From Streptomyces sp. NBC_00236 (GTDB taxonomy: Bacteria > Actinomycetota > Actinomycetes > Streptomycetales > Streptomycetaceae): a stretch of DNA of 64,000 bases. Location: NCBI RefSeq assembly GCF_036195045.1, contig NZ_CP108100.1, positions 7,378,001-7,442,000 on the forward strand, read 5' to 3'. Under the pieces are notes generated by a model. That model searched no databases. It was not told the DNA's origin and saw only the letters and a list, made by a program, of their open reading frames with translations. Shown here piece by piece: positions 34,523-44,181 of this stretch. Position numbers and translations under genes: made by a program. Positions within the stretch are counted from its first letter, which is position 1; every line of letters starts with the position of its first letter.

Positions 34523-36103
34523 TCAGAGCCCGACGATCAGCTGAATGCAGACGATCTTGACGAGGATGGCGAGCGCGAACAGCGTCGAGTACCCGTGGTT
34601 GACGCGGCTGTCGCTGACCCGGCTGTTGGCGTAGGCGGTGATCGCCGGGTTGCCGACGTACCCCGACAGCAGACCCATCGTCCGCTCCCGGCTCTGCCCG
34701 AGCGCCTTGGCGATCAGCACCATGAGGGTGTAGCTGACCACCGCGCCGATCACCAGGACGGCCGCCAGCTTCAGACCGAACAGGGAGAACGCGTTCTGGC
34801 GGAAGGAGTAGCCGGAGGTCAGGCCGACGACCGCCAGGAAGAGCAGCAGACCGATCTGGCGCAGCGTGAGGTTGGCCCGGGTCGGCAGGGTCCAGACCAG
34901 CGGGCCGGTGCGCCGGCGCCAGCCCAGGACCATGCCCATCACCAGCGGACCGGCGCCCGTCCCGAGCGCCAGGGTGGTGGAGCCGAAGGTGACGGAGGGG
35001 ATGGCGATCAGGAAGCCGAGGGTCAGCCCGAGACCCAGGCTCACCGCGCTCACCTCGCTGACCTTCGTCTCCGTGTCGCCGAGGTACGTGGAGACCTCGG
35101 TGATCCGTTCGCGCGGCATCACCACGCGTACGCGGTCGTCGAGCTGGAGCACCAGGTCGTCGTGGGCGAGCATGTCGGCATCGCCGCGACGGACCCGGCT
35201 GACCGCCGCCCCGTACCGCTCGCCCAATCCGAGTTCGGCGATCGTGTGGCCCGCGAGCGCCGGGTTCGTGAGCAGGATGCGGCGGTAGTCGACCGTCCGC
35301 CGGTTGTCGAGCAGATGGACGGGGGCGGTGGAGCCCAGCCGCTCGGTCGCGGTGCGCACGTCGTCCTCGCCGCCGACCAGCACGATCAGGTCGCCGGGGC
35401 GCAGCCGGCCGAGTCCGCGTGCCACCCGTACGTCGCCGCCCTCGGGGCGGTACTCGCTGGCCAGCACCCGGTGGTCCGCGACGCCCGGTACCTCGTCCCA
35501 CGCCGTCTCGTGCTCCACCTGGACCGTACGGGTGACGAGGACGGGCGGCAGCCCTGAGTCGGGGTCGCGGCGTGCCACCCAGCGGCGGCGGGCCGCGATC
35601 GCGGAGATGAACAGGATGGTGATGACGACGGCGAGCGGATAGCCGATCGCGTACCCGACCGCGGGCTGTGCCGGATCGGCCGAGGCCTCCTGCGCGGCGG
35701 CGAGGCCGGGCGTGGTCGTGCCGATGCCCGCGTACCCGCCGGCCAGGAACGGTCCGCTGATCCCGAAGCCGCTGTGTCCCACGAAGCCGACCACGACCGC
35801 GGTGAGCGCCAGCGCGACCACCGCACCGGCCATCACCGGCAGCTGGCTGCGCAGTTCACGGAAGAACGCGGGCCCGGACTCCAGGCCGACGGTGTACACG
35901 TACAGGGCAAGGCCCAGGGCCGAGATCCCGGCCGGCACGGCGGGTGCGATGTCCTTGTCGAGTGCCCCGACCAGCAGGCCGACGAACAGGACGCCGGCCG
36001 CGCCGAGTTTCACCGGGCCGAACCGGACCATTCCGAGCAGGGCGCCGACGGTGATGACGGCGAACACGGCCACCCAGGGGTTGTCCGCGAAGAACTGCCA
36101 CAC
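34523..36103 (-). CDS. AspT/YidE-type transporter with RCK (TrkA-C) domains
   Basis: This 526-residue membrane protein has five helices on each side of a central cytosolic segment holding two TrkA-C/RCK-C domains (~205-370). The layout is that of the aspartate:alanine exchanger (AAEx) family. The GTG at 36103 (VWQFFADNPW) is chosen because GGGAGG lies 8 bases upstream and other members start with similar residues. An upstream ATG at 36163 adds 20 poor residues. The substrate is unknown; the RCK-like domains suggest control by a nucleotide or ion. Confidence 0.82.
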   Translation of the reverse strand: MWQFFADNPWVAVFAVITVGALLGMVRFGPVKLGAAGVLFVGLLVGALDKDIAPAVPAGISALGLALYVYTVGLESGPAFFRELRSQLPVMAGAVVALALTAVVVGFVGHSGFGISGPFLAGGYAGIGTTTPGLAAAQEASADPAQPAVGYAIGYPLAVVITILFISAIAARRRWVARRDPDSGLPPVLVTRTVQVEHETAWDEVPGVADHRVLASEYRPEGGDVRVARGLGRLRPGDLIVLVGGEDDVRTATERLGSTAPVHLLDNRRTVDYRRILLTNPALAGHTIAELGLGERYGAAVSRVRRGDADMLAHDDLVLQLDDRVRVVMPRERITEVSTYLGDTETKVSEVSAVSLGLGLTLGFLIAIPSVTFGSTTLALGTGAGPLVMGMVLGWRRRTGPLVWTLPTRANLTLRQIGLLLFLAVVGLTSGYSFRQNAFSLFGLKLAAVLVIGAVVSYTLMVLIAKALGQSRERTMGLLSGYVGNPAITAYANSRVSDSRVNHGYSTLFALAILVKIVCIQLIVGL

Positions 36104-36242
36104 GGGGTGGGCCTCCCGTAGCGAAGAGCGGGCCGATCCTGACCGGGCCATGATCTTCGACATGACGGGAGGCCGCCACTCGGGGGAATATGACCGCGCG
36201 TCGGGCAGACCGGGTCGTCCGGCCCGCCCGACGCGCGGGTCG

Positions 36243-37067
36243 TCAGACGCCCGGCGGGACCCTGGACGGGCGGCCGCTGCCGCGCGTCAGCGAGTAGCCG
36301 AAGACGGCCGCGATCGCCCCCAGCACGCCACCGCCGACCGTCCACAGCCAGCGGTCGGTCCACCAGCCGGAGGCCCAGCCGTCCTCCGGCTCGCCCGCGA
36401 GGGCGACCGGGGCGGCCGACGAGCCGTCGGCGGCCTGCTCGACCGAGGACACGCCGGGAACCAGCGGCTCGGAGAGCGTGCCGTCGACATCGGCGGCGCC
36501 GCCCCTGCCGTCGGCCGAGACCTCGATCTCGGTCCGCACCGGCAGTCCGAGGTCCGCCGAGGGCAGGTCGACGACGGTGAGGCGTACGTAGTAGCTGCCG
36601 GGCAGCGGGTCGTTGGCCCACGGTTCGGACCACGCCCTGACGGTACGCAGCACACAGGTGAGCTCGACCGTGGCGGCATCGGCCGCGGCCTTGCCGGTCT
36701 GCTTCCCGTACATGCAGGCCTGGCGGCGGCGCAGCCCGTCGTACACATCGACCTGCCAGGTCGATGCGCCGTGCCGGGTCGCGGTCTCGGGAAGGGTGAT
36801 CTTCGCCTTGACCGTGGCCCGCTGTCCGGCGTCCGCCGGGAACACCCAGTACAGGTAGTCGCCGGTGGAGGCGCCCGCGGTGGCGAGCTGGTCCGGCCGG
36901 ATCGCCGTGGCGGTGCGGAAGGTGGTGCCCGCCTCCGTGGGGCCCGACCCGTCACCGGAGGTGCTCGGGCTCGGCGACGGGTCGTCCGCGACGGCGGCAC
37001 CCGCCCCGGTCAGCAGGGTGAGGCCGGCCAGCAGCGCGCCCGCGAGCACGCGTCTCGTACGGAACAT
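36243..37067 (-). CDS. secreted membrane-anchored partner of the vWA protein
   Basis: This 274-residue protein has a signal peptide (~1-27) and a low-complexity Ser/Pro/Thr linker. A beta-rich extracellular domain contains GDYLYWVFPADAGQRATVKA. A C-terminal transmembrane segment (WLWTVGGGVLGAIAAVFGYS) ends in a short basic tail. Its ATG overlaps the stop of the vWA gene by one base, so the two are coupled. The extracellular domain resembles a segment of the vWA protein (HRWYRVDVLPGQELRASVSV), suggesting a shared fold. Function unknown. Confidence 0.7.
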   Translation of the reverse strand: MFRTRRVLAGALLAGLTLLTGAGAAVADDPSPSPSTSGDGSGPTEAGTTFRTATAIRPDQLATAGASTGDYLYWVFPADAGQRATVKAKITLPETATRHGASTWQVDVYDGLRRRQACMYGKQTGKAAADAATVELTCVLRTVRAWSEPWANDPLPGSYYVRLTVVDLPSADLGLPVRTEIEVSADGRGGAADVDGTLSEPLVPGVSSVEQAADGSSAAPVALAGEPEDGWASGWWTDRWLWTVGGGVLGAIAAVFGYSLTRGSGRPSRVPPGV

Positions 37068-38341
37068 CAGTGGGTCCTCCAGACGGCGAAGCGCCAGCGT
37101 GAGATCCAGCCGGTCAGCAGGCCCGCGATCAGTCCGGTCAGGACGAGCACGCCCAGCAGCCACCAGCCGCGCCCGAGACCGAACGCCGCGGCGTCGTCCG
37201 CCGCGTCGGGCGCGTCCACCAGGTCGATCGTCAGCTCGACCGGCATGCCGGGAGTGGTCTTCACCGAGGCGGGCGCGGAGAAGGAGTTGGAGACCTGGAG
37301 ACAGACGGTCTCCGCGGCCGGCTTCACGTCACCGTCCGTGTCCTGTTCGGGTTTCGGGTAGCGCAGCCCGGACGAGATCGCGTCGGTGCGTCCGGTACCG
37401 GACTCCGCACCTCGGACGATCTCCCTGCCGTGCACGGTCACCGCGCGCAGCAGCATGCCGTAGTCGTTGTTGACGGCGCGGTCGGCGAACACGCTGACCG
37501 AGGCGCGCAGTTCCTGGCCGGGCAGCACGTCGACGCGGTACCAGCGGTGCTCGGCGATCTTCTCGCGGTCGGTGTAGAGGCCGGGCTTGAGCTGCGGGGC
37601 TTCGGTACAGCTGTCGGCGCCCTCGGTGGCGACCGGGGTGACGACGGGGGTGGCCGCACGGTCCACCAACTGCTTGACGCGGCCGGAGAGTTCATCGGTG
37701 TGCTGGACGGCGGTGTACGTGCCGCCGGTGGCCTCGGCGATGCAGGTGAGCTGCTGGCGGATCTTCGCGTTCGGCACCAGGCCGAGGGTGTCGATGACCA
37801 GGTGGATGCCGCGCGCCGCGATGTCACGGGCGACCTCGCACGGGTCGAGCGGACCGCAGGTGTCCTCGCCGTCGCTGATCAGCACGATCCGGCGGGTGGC
37901 GTCGCCGCCCTCCAGGTCGTCGGCGGCGCCCAGCAGGGCCGGGCCGATCGGGGTCCAGCCGGTGGGGGCGAGGGTGGCGACCGCGGTCTTGGCCTCGGTG
38001 CGGTCCAGCGGGCCGACCGGGTACAGCTGCTTGGTGTCCTTGCAGCCGACCTTCCGGTCGTCGCCCGGGTAGTCCGCGCCGAGGGTGCGGATGCCGAGCT
38101 GTACCTGCTCGGGCACCGCGTCCAGGACCTCGTTGAACGCCTGCTTCGCCGCGGTCATCCGGGACTGGCCGTCGATGTCGCGGGTCCGCATGGAGCCACT
38201 GACGTCGAGCACCAGCTCGACCTTGGGGGAGGCGTTGGCGGGGGTTTCATCGGCCGAGGCGGGCAGCGCCGAGCCGAGCCCGGCGGTCAGGGTGGCGAGC
38301 AGAATGCCCACCCCGACCGTCAGCCTTCTTCTTATGATCAT
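37067..38341 (-). CDS. secreted, membrane-anchored von Willebrand factor A protein
   Basis: This 424-residue protein has a signal peptide (~1-30), then a vWA domain (~40-235) with an intact MIDAS DVSGSM (Asp46, Ser48, Ser50), the TPIG threonine and SDGEDT. An extracellular beta-domain follows, and a C-terminal membrane segment (GRGWWLLGVLVLTGLIAGLL). Such proteins bind protein partners through a metal ion at the cell surface. Four cysteines in the vWA domain probably form disulfides. It is coupled to a downstream gene for a similarly anchored protein. Confidence 0.82.
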   Translation of the reverse strand: MIIRRRLTVGVGILLATLTAGLGSALPASADETPANASPKVELVLDVSGSMRTRDIDGQSRMTAAKQAFNEVLDAVPEQVQLGIRTLGADYPGDDRKVGCKDTKQLYPVGPLDRTEAKTAVATLAPTGWTPIGPALLGAADDLEGGDATRRIVLISDGEDTCGPLDPCEVARDIAARGIHLVIDTLGLVPNAKIRQQLTCIAEATGGTYTAVQHTDELSGRVKQLVDRAATPVVTPVATEGADSCTEAPQLKPGLYTDREKIAEHRWYRVDVLPGQELRASVSVFADRAVNNDYGMLLRAVTVHGREIVRGAESGTGRTDAISSGLRYPKPEQDTDGDVKPAAETVCLQVSNSFSAPASVKTTPGMPVELTIDLVDAPDAADDAAAFGLGRGWWLLGVLVLTGLIAGLLTGWISRWRFAVWRTH

Positions 38342-38491
38342 CGCCGGATAGTAGTGAACATCTGTTCGCTGACCAAAACGGCCGGTGGCCGTCGCACGCG
38401 CTTGTGTGCGGCGTGCGACGGGACATGACAGACGGTCAGCCGAACCGGCCGGGCGTGTACGGCGGTCGGTTCGGCCGGTGCGCTCGTTCCG

Positions 38492-39982
38492 TCAGATCGG
38501 CCGGCCGGCTCCCAGCAGCGGGACGGCCGCCCGTTCCAGCACCGAACCGACCCGCTCCCAGGTCGTCAGATCCCTTTCGACGGCTTCCAGGTGCACCTCT
38601 TCGCCCGTGTCCCAGCCGGTGGCGATCGCGACCGGGTCCGCGCCCATGGCCGCGGCGGCGGCGAGCGCGGCGGCGCCCAGCGCGACCAGTTCCCCGCTGG
38701 AGGGCACGGTCACCGGCCGCCCGGAGAGACGGCGCACGGTCTCCACCCACACGCGCCCCTGGGCGCCGCCGCCGATCAGCCGGAGCGGCCGCTTCGCCAC
38801 CTCGGGGTCGTCCGGGTCGAGGCCGCAGGCCCGCAGGAGTTCGTCGAGGGCGCGCAGCACGGTGACGACCGCGCCCTCGTAGGCCGCGCCCAGGAGTTGC
38901 TGCGGGGTGGTGTCGTGGCGCAGGCCGGTGAGGAGGCCGGCCGAGGTGGGCAGGTCGGGGGTGCGTTCGCCGTCCAGGTAGGGCAGGAGTACGGCTTCGC
39001 CGCCCGGCGTCGCGTCATTGCGGTCCAGGCCCAGCAGCGCGGCCACCTTGTCCACGGCGAGCGTGCAGTTGAGGGTGCAGGCCAGCGGCAGGTACGTACC
39101 GTCCGCCGCGGCGAATCCGGCGAGCGCCGGGGAGGCCGGCCGGGCCCGGGACGCGGTGAAGACCGTGCCCGAGGTGCCCAGGCTGAGGACGGGGTGGTCC
39201 AGGAGTCCCGCGCCACCGAGCCCGAGGCCGACGGCGGCACTCATGTTGTCCCCGGTGCCCGCGGCGACGGCGATCCCGGCGGGCAGGCCGAGCGCCTCCG
39301 CGGCCGCGGCAGTCAGCACACCGGCGCGCGCCGCCCCGCTCGACGCCACCTCGGGCAGCATCGCCGGGTCGATGGCGAGGAGGGCGAGGAGCTCCGGGTC
39401 GTAGGAACCGGTCGCGGTGGAGTACCAGCAGGTGCCGGAGGCGTCGCCCGGATCCGTGACGGCGCGGCCCGAGAGGCGCTCGGTCAGGAAGTCGTGGGGG
39501 AGCCGGATCGCGGCAGTCGCGGCGGCGGTCTCCGGTTCGTTCTCCCGCAGCCACTGCCACTTCGACGCGGTCATCGAGGCGACCGGCACCGAGCCGGTGC
39601 GCGCGGTCCAGGCGTCGGCGCCGCCCAGGGCCGCGGTGAGCGCGGCGGCCTGTGGGGCGGAACGGGTGTCGTTCCAGAGGAGGGCGGGGCGCAGCGGGCG
39701 ACCCGCACCGTCGAGGACGACCAGTCCGTGCTGCTGCCCGGCGACGGCGATCCCGGTGATGTCGGTGGGGGCGGCGCCGGACTCCTTCAGCCCGGCGGCG
39801 ACCGCGTCGCGCAGCGCCTGCCACCACACCTCGGGATCCGTCTCGCGGGCTCCGCCCTCGCCCGTGACGACGTGCGGAGCGCGGCCGACGGCGAGCAGCC
39901 GGCCGGTGGCGGCGTCGACGAACGCGGCCTTGGTGGACTGGGTGGAACTGTCCACACCGATGACGACCTCATGCGGCGGCAT
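38492..39982 (-). CDS. xylB: xylulokinase
   Basis: This 496-residue FGGY-family kinase phosphorylates D-xylulose. The N-terminal phosphate loop is [11 protein letters not shown] and the catalytic-base region is [10 protein letters not shown] with LLWNDTR. The FGGY C-terminal motif GTSGTVF and the nucleotide-binding LIGGGAQG are present. GAGG lies 7 bases before the ATG. It is divergent from xylA over a 257-base spacer with repeated TGAACAAATT sites. It completes xylose entry into the pentose phosphate pathway, using xylose released from xyloglucan oligosaccharides or xylan. Confidence 0.93.
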   Translation of the reverse strand: MPPHEVVIGVDSSTQSTKAAFVDAATGRLLAVGRAPHVVTGEGGARETDPEVWWQALRDAVAAGLKESGAAPTDITGIAVAGQQHGLVVLDGAGRPLRPALLWNDTRSAPQAAALTAALGGADAWTARTGSVPVASMTASKWQWLRENEPETAAATAAIRLPHDFLTERLSGRAVTDPGDASGTCWYSTATGSYDPELLALLAIDPAMLPEVASSGAARAGVLTAAAAEALGLPAGIAVAAGTGDNMSAAVGLGLGGAGLLDHPVLSLGTSGTVFTASRARPASPALAGFAAADGTYLPLACTLNCTLAVDKVAALLGLDRNDATPGGEAVLLPYLDGERTPDLPTSAGLLTGLRHDTTPQQLLGAAYEGAVVTVLRALDELLRACGLDPDDPEVAKRPLRLIGGGAQGRVWVETVRRLSGRPVTVPSSGELVALGAAALAAAAAMGADPVAIATGWDTGEEVHLEAVERDLTTWERVGSVLERAAVPLLGAGRPI

Positions 39983-40050
39983 GGCTGACCTCGATCTCTG
40001 GTTCAGATGGTTCCCGGCCGTGGACCCTCGCACTGCGGGCTCTCATCCCG

Positions 40051-40185
40051 CCGGGATTTGATCGTACGATGAACAAATTACGCGACGGATCCCCTCCCGA
40101 ACAGGGGCCGCTCCGGATTTTCCGGGACGGGGGGTTACGTCGCGGGGGTGGTCCGTGCATGATTAGTCATGACAGTGAACAAATT
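40051..40185. promoter_or_regulatory. xylA/xylB control region with probable XylR sites
   Basis: The decamer TGAACAAATT occurs at 40070-40079 and again at 40176-40185. The first copy abuts the perfect palindrome ATCGTACGAT (40061-40070), itself bordered by ATTTG and CAAAT (40056-40060, 40074-40078). These AT-rich symmetric elements in an otherwise GC-rich spacer are probable binding sites of the ROK regulator encoded after xylA. Confidence 0.55.
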
Positions 40186-40239
40186 GAGGTTCGGCCGTTC
40201 GACCGGCTGCGGACCCACGGCACCGAAGGCGGCAGGACC

Positions 40240-41409
40240 ATGACGGATCGCTTCACGCCCACCCCGCAGGACAAGTTCACCTTCGGCCTCTGGACCGTGG
40301 GCTGGCAGGGCCGCGACCCGTTCGGGGACGCGACGCGGGAGGCGATCGACCCGGTCGACTCCGTTCAGCGTCTCGCGGAGCTGGGCGCGTACGGCGTCAC
40401 GTTCCACGACGACGACCTGATCCCGTTCGGCTCGACGGACTCCGAGCGCGAAGGCATCGTGAAGCGGTTCCGGCAGTCGCTGGACGCGGCCGGGCTCGTC
40501 GTTCCGATGGCGACGACGAACCTCTTCACCCACCCCGTCTTCAAGGACGGCGCGTTCACCGCCAACGACCGCGACGTCCGCCGCTACGCCCTGCGCAAGA
40601 CGCTGCGCAACATCGACCTCGCCGTCGAGCTCGGCGCCACCACCTACGTCGCCTGGGGCGGCCGCGAGGGCTCCGAGTCGGGCGCCGCCAAGGACATCCG
40701 CGTCGCGCTCGACCGCATGAAGGAGGCCTTCGACCTGCTGGGCGACTACGTCACCGAGCAGGGCTACGACCTCAAGTTCGCCATCGAGCCCAAGCCCAAC
40801 GAGCCGCGCGGCGACATCCTGCTCCCCACCATCGGCCACGCCCTCGCCTTCATCGAGCGCCTGGAGCGCCCCGAGATGGTGGGTGTGAACCCCGAGGTCG
40901 GCCACGAGCAGATGGCCGGGCTGAACTTCGCGCACGGCATCGCGCAGGCCCTGTGGGCGGGCAAGCTCTTCCACATCGACCTCAACGGCCAGTCCGGCAT
41001 CAAGTACGACCAGGACCTCCGCTTCGGCGCCGGCGACCTGCGCCAGGCCTTCTGGCTCGTCGACCTCCTGGAGAACTCGGACTACGCCGGCCCCCGCCAC
41101 TTCGACTTCAAGCCGCCGCGCACCGAGGACTACGACGGCGTCTGGGCCTCGGCCGCCGGCTGCATGCGCAACTACCTCATCCTCAAGGAGCGCGCCGCCG
41201 CCTTCCGCGCCGACCCGGCCGTCCAGGAGGCGCTGCGCGCGTCCCGCCTGGACGAGCTGGCGCAGCGCACCGCCGAGGACGGCGTGGCGGGCCTGCTGGC
41301 CGACCGCTCGGCGTTCGAGGACTTCGACGTGACCGCGGCGGCGGAGCGCGGCATGGCGTTCGAGGCGCTGGACCAGCTGGCGATGGACCACCTGCTCGGC
41401 GTCCGCTGA
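40240..41409 (+). CDS. xylA: xylose isomerase
   Basis: The 389 residues match the length of Streptomyces xylose isomerases. Signature segments are present: the catalytic His in [12 protein letters not shown], the metal ligands in [12 protein letters not shown], and [13 protein letters not shown]. It interconverts D-xylose and D-xylulose (also D-glucose and D-fructose) in the cytoplasm. ATG 40240 follows AGGA. It is divergent from xylB and convergent with a ROK repressor, the usual streptomycete xyl arrangement. It can use xylose released by the GH31 enzyme. Confidence 0.96.
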   Translation: MTDRFTPTPQDKFTFGLWTVGWQGRDPFGDATREAIDPVDSVQRLAELGAYGVTFHDDDLIPFGSTDSEREGIVKRFRQSLDAAGLVVPMATTNLFTHPVFKDGAFTANDRDVRRYALRKTLRNIDLAVELGATTYVAWGGREGSESGAAKDIRVALDRMKEAFDLLGDYVTEQGYDLKFAIEPKPNEPRGDILLPTIGHALAFIERLERPEMVGVNPEVGHEQMAGLNFAHGIAQALWAGKLFHIDLNGQSGIKYDQDLRFGAGDLRQAFWLVDLLENSDYAGPRHFDFKPPRTEDYDGVWASAAGCMRNYLILKERAAAFRADPAVQEALRASRLDELAQRTAEDGVAGLLADRSAFEDFDVTAAAERGMAFEALDQLAMDHLLGVR

Positions 41410-41422
41410 CACCACGGGAACA

Positions 41423-41462
41423 GGGGAGGGGGAGGGACACGCCGATGTCCCTCCCCCTCCCC
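41423..41462. terminator. terminator between xylA and the ROK repressor gene
   Basis: A perfect 17-bp purine/pyrimidine stem (41423-41439 with 41446-41462) with the loop CGCCGA separates two convergent genes and should act in both directions. Confidence 0.8.
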
Positions 41463-41470
41463 GCGTACCT

Positions 41471-42715
41471 TCAGGCCGTCGGCCGCCCCGCGTACGCCAC
41501 CGGGTCGGCCAGCACATCCGTCATCACCAGCGCCGCCGCACCCCGTGCCGCGTCACCCGCGACGGACGAGGCCCGCAGCCGGCCGCTGCCCGGGGCCCAC
41601 AGTCCCGACACGACCCGGTCCGTCAGCTCCTCGTCGGCGGGCGGTGCCAGCCACGGCATCAGGTTCCGGTAGACCCCGCCGAGCACCACCGCGTCCGGGT
41701 CCAGCAGGTTCACCGCCCCCGAAAGTACCCGCCCCAGCATCCGGCCGGCGTCCGCGACCGCGGCCACCGCCCGCTCGTCCCCCGACCGGGTACGCCGCTC
41801 CAGTTCGGCGACCCCGATCCCGCTGCCGCTCTCCTCGATCCCCGCCGACCGCAGGAGCGCCGCCTGCCCCGCGTACTGCTCCAGGCAGCCGCGCGACCCG
41901 CACCGGCACTGCGGCCCCTCCGAGTCCACCACCACGTGCCCGATCTCCCCGGCGAAACCGTGCGCACCGCGCAGCAGCTCGCCGTTGATCACCAGGGCGC
42001 CGCCGACGCCGATCTCACCGGTCAGATAGAGGAAGGTCCGGATCCGGCCCAGCCCGCCGAACCACAGCTCGGCCAGCGCCGCCAGATTCGCCTCGTTCTC
42101 CGAACTGACCGTCAGCGCCTCGTGACCGGGGCGCTCGGCTGCCAGGGCGGCGGCGAACAGCTCCTCGGCGGGCACCTGGTTCCAGCCCAGGTTCGGCGCC
42201 TGACGCACCGAGCCGCCGGAGACCAGACCGGGCAGCGCCAGCGCCACGCCGACCGGGAACAGCTCCTGCTCGCGCGCCGAGTCCAGGGTGCGCGCGGCGA
42301 TCCTGGCCGCCCGCGCCAGTACCTCGGCGGGCGGCGCGCCGCGGTTGTCGAGATGCTCGGTGAGCCGGACCCGGCCGGTCCCGGCCAGGTCGACGACCAC
42401 CACCGACACGTAGTCGATGTTGACCTCGACGCCGAGCCCGGCCGGTCCGGTGCGGGCCGTCTTGAGCGCGGTTCCCGGCCGGCCGGCCTGGCCGCTGAAC
42501 GTCTTGCCCGACTCCGTGAGGAACCCGCTGTCGAGCAGCTGCTCGACGAGCGAGGACACGGCGGCCCGGGTCAGCCCCACCCGCGCGGCGACCCCGGCCC
42601 GGGTCGCCTCACCCTCGCCCTCGTCACGGACGGCTCGCAGCACGAGGCTGAGGTTGCTGCGCCGGACGGTGTCCTTGTCGGCCTTGGGCCCCAGCGGCGT
42701 GAGGTTGCTCTTCAT
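41471..42715 (-). CDS. xylR: ROK-family repressor, probable XylR
   Basis: This 414-residue regulator joins an N-terminal winged helix (RAGVAARVGLTRAAVSSLVEQL, ~residues 38-60) to a ROK sugar-kinase-like domain. That domain has the zinc-binding CRCGSRGCLEQY motif and GEIGVGGALV. It is convergent with xylA. The gene order xylB, xylA, xylR and the paired TGAACAAATT sites between xylA and xylB suggest it represses the xyl genes and is released by xylose. The name rests on context. Confidence 0.85.
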   Translation of the reverse strand: MKSNLTPLGPKADKDTVRRSNLSLVLRAVRDEGEGEATRAGVAARVGLTRAAVSSLVEQLLDSGFLTESGKTFSGQAGRPGTALKTARTGPAGLGVEVNIDYVSVVVVDLAGTGRVRLTEHLDNRGAPPAEVLARAARIAARTLDSAREQELFPVGVALALPGLVSGGSVRQAPNLGWNQVPAEELFAAALAAERPGHEALTVSSENEANLAALAELWFGGLGRIRTFLYLTGEIGVGGALVINGELLRGAHGFAGEIGHVVVDSEGPQCRCGSRGCLEQYAGQAALLRSAGIEESGSGIGVAELERRTRSGDERAVAAVADAGRMLGRVLSGAVNLLDPDAVVLGGVYRNLMPWLAPPADEELTDRVVSGLWAPGSGRLRASSVAGDAARGAAALVMTDVLADPVAYAGRPTA

Positions 42716-42806
42716 ATCGGTGCCGAGCCTATGCGATCCCGTACGTCAGTACGGTCGCGATGTCCCGGTCCGGTCGCTCACGGGGAGCGGCCGGACCGGG
42801 TGGCAC

Positions 42807-43451
42807 TCAGGCCGTGGCCCCGCGCGCCTTGAGCATGTCGGCCATGAGGGCGATCTCCGACCGCTGCCCCAGGACCATGCCCGAGGCCAGGTTCCGGATC
42901 TCGTCGGTCCCCGCCGCGGTGGCGGCCGCCTGCGCCATCTCAGCCCCGGCCCGGTGATGCGCGGTCATCAGCCTCAGGAAGCGCACCTCGGCGTCCCGGC
43001 CCTTGGCCGCGCGGAGCGCGTCGAGCTCGGTGTCGGTCGCCATACCGGGCATCAGTGCGCCGTCCCGCGGTGTGACGGTATGGCCCATCCACGCCATGGG
43101 CGGCCCGGGTGAGCTCTTCGCACGGCCCCACGTCTCCAGCCAGCCCAGCATCATGCCGCGCTGGTTGGCCTGGGTGTTGATGATGTCGTACGCGAGCCGG
43201 CGCACCGCCACATCGGAGGTGCGGTCCCGGACAATGAACGACATCTCGACGGCCTGCTGGTGGTGGACCGCCATGTCGCGCGCGAATCCGACATCGGCCG
43301 AGGCCTCGGCGGGAGCCGCGGCGGACGCGGTGGCGGAGGGCGCCGAGGAGGAAGGGCGTACGAGCATCAGCGCGACCAGACCGAGCGCGAGCAGCAGCAC
43401 GGCCCCGCCGGCCAGCACCATCGGCCGTGACACACGGGCCGGGGACGTCAC
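42807..43451 (-). CDS. DUF305 protein, membrane-anchored
   Basis: This 214-residue protein has one N-terminal membrane helix (~12-30) and an extracytoplasmic DUF305 four-helix domain. The characteristic histidine pairs are in MAVHHQQAVEM and MTAHHRAGAEMA, with Met-rich loops. These His/Met sites could bind metal, and DUF305 proteins often occur with copper-related genes, but the function is not established. Its GTG start overlaps the stop of the DUF3105 gene (GTGA), so the two are translationally coupled. Confidence 0.85.
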   Translation of the reverse strand: MTSPARVSRPMVLAGGAVLLLALGLVALMLVRPSSSAPSATASAAAPAEASADVGFARDMAVHHQQAVEMSFIVRDRTSDVAVRRLAYDIINTQANQRGMMLGWLETWGRAKSSPGPPMAWMGHTVTPRDGALMPGMATDTELDALRAAKGRDAEVRFLRLMTAHHRAGAEMAQAAATAAGTDEIRNLASGMVLGQRSEIALMADMLKARGATA

Positions 43452-44098
43452 TTGGCGATCCCGCCGGAGCAGGCGGCGCCCGGCTCCGGGGTCTGCGGGC
43501 CCTGGACGTACTTCGTGAAGAACTGCGCGACGCGGGCGTCGGAGGCGCTCTTCACGGCCAGCTGCTTGCCCCAGGCGCTGAGCATCAGCGGGGACCCCTG
43601 GTCCTCCACCGGGCTCATCAGGGAGTACGGGGTGGCCTCGACCTTCTTCTCGAGCTTCTTCACGTCGGCCGGGCTCGCCTTGCTGGTGTACGTCACCCAG
43701 ACGGCGCCGTGCTCCAGCGAGTGGACGGCGTTCTCCTTCGGTATCTCCTCCGTGTAGACATCGGCGTCGCAGTTCATCCACACCGGGTTGTGGTCGCCGC
43801 CGACCGGCGGGTTCATCGGGTAGTCGACCTTCTTCTCGACATGCTCCTGGGTGAGCTTGTCCCAGCTCTTCTCACCTTCGACGGGCGAGGACTTGGCGGC
43901 CGTCTCGGCCTTCTCCTGCTCGTCGGCCTCGTTCATCAGGTAGCCGCCGCCGGCGACCAGACCGGCCACGACGACGACCGCCGCGGTGATCGTGATGATG
44001 CGGCTGCGGCGCTCGCGGGCCCGCTCCTTGCGGCGGGCCTCCTCCAGCTTGGCGCGGCGGGCGGCGGCGGGGGTGTTCTGCTTCTTGGCGGAGGCCAT
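43448..44098 (-). CDS. DUF3105 protein, membrane-anchored
   Basis: The 216-residue protein has a Lys/Arg/Ala-rich cytosolic N-terminus and one membrane helix (~33-55). An extracellular DUF3105 domain follows, with VDYPMNPPVGGDHNPVWMNC, the VHSLEHGAVWV signature and two cysteines (Cys near 110 and near 210). The His/Cys pattern suggests a metal or redox role, but the family is uncharacterised. AAGGA lies before the ATG. It sits in a three-gene unit with a small Cys/His-containing exported protein upstream and DUF305 downstream. Confidence 0.85.
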   Translation of the reverse strand: MASAKKQNTPAAARRAKLEEARRKERARERRSRIITITAAVVVVAGLVAGGGYLMNEADEQEKAETAAKSSPVEGEKSWDKLTQEHVEKKVDYPMNPPVGGDHNPVWMNCDADVYTEEIPKENAVHSLEHGAVWVTYTSKASPADVKKLEKKVEATPYSLMSPVEDQGSPLMLSAWGKQLAVKSASDARVAQFFTKYVQGPQTPEPGAACSGGIAK

Positions 44099-44181
44099 GG
44101 TGGGTCCTTCGGTTCGTGAAACGGATGGGCTGCGGGCGCGCGGGAACGTTCTCGGGACGTCCGGGAACGGCCGGTGAGGCC

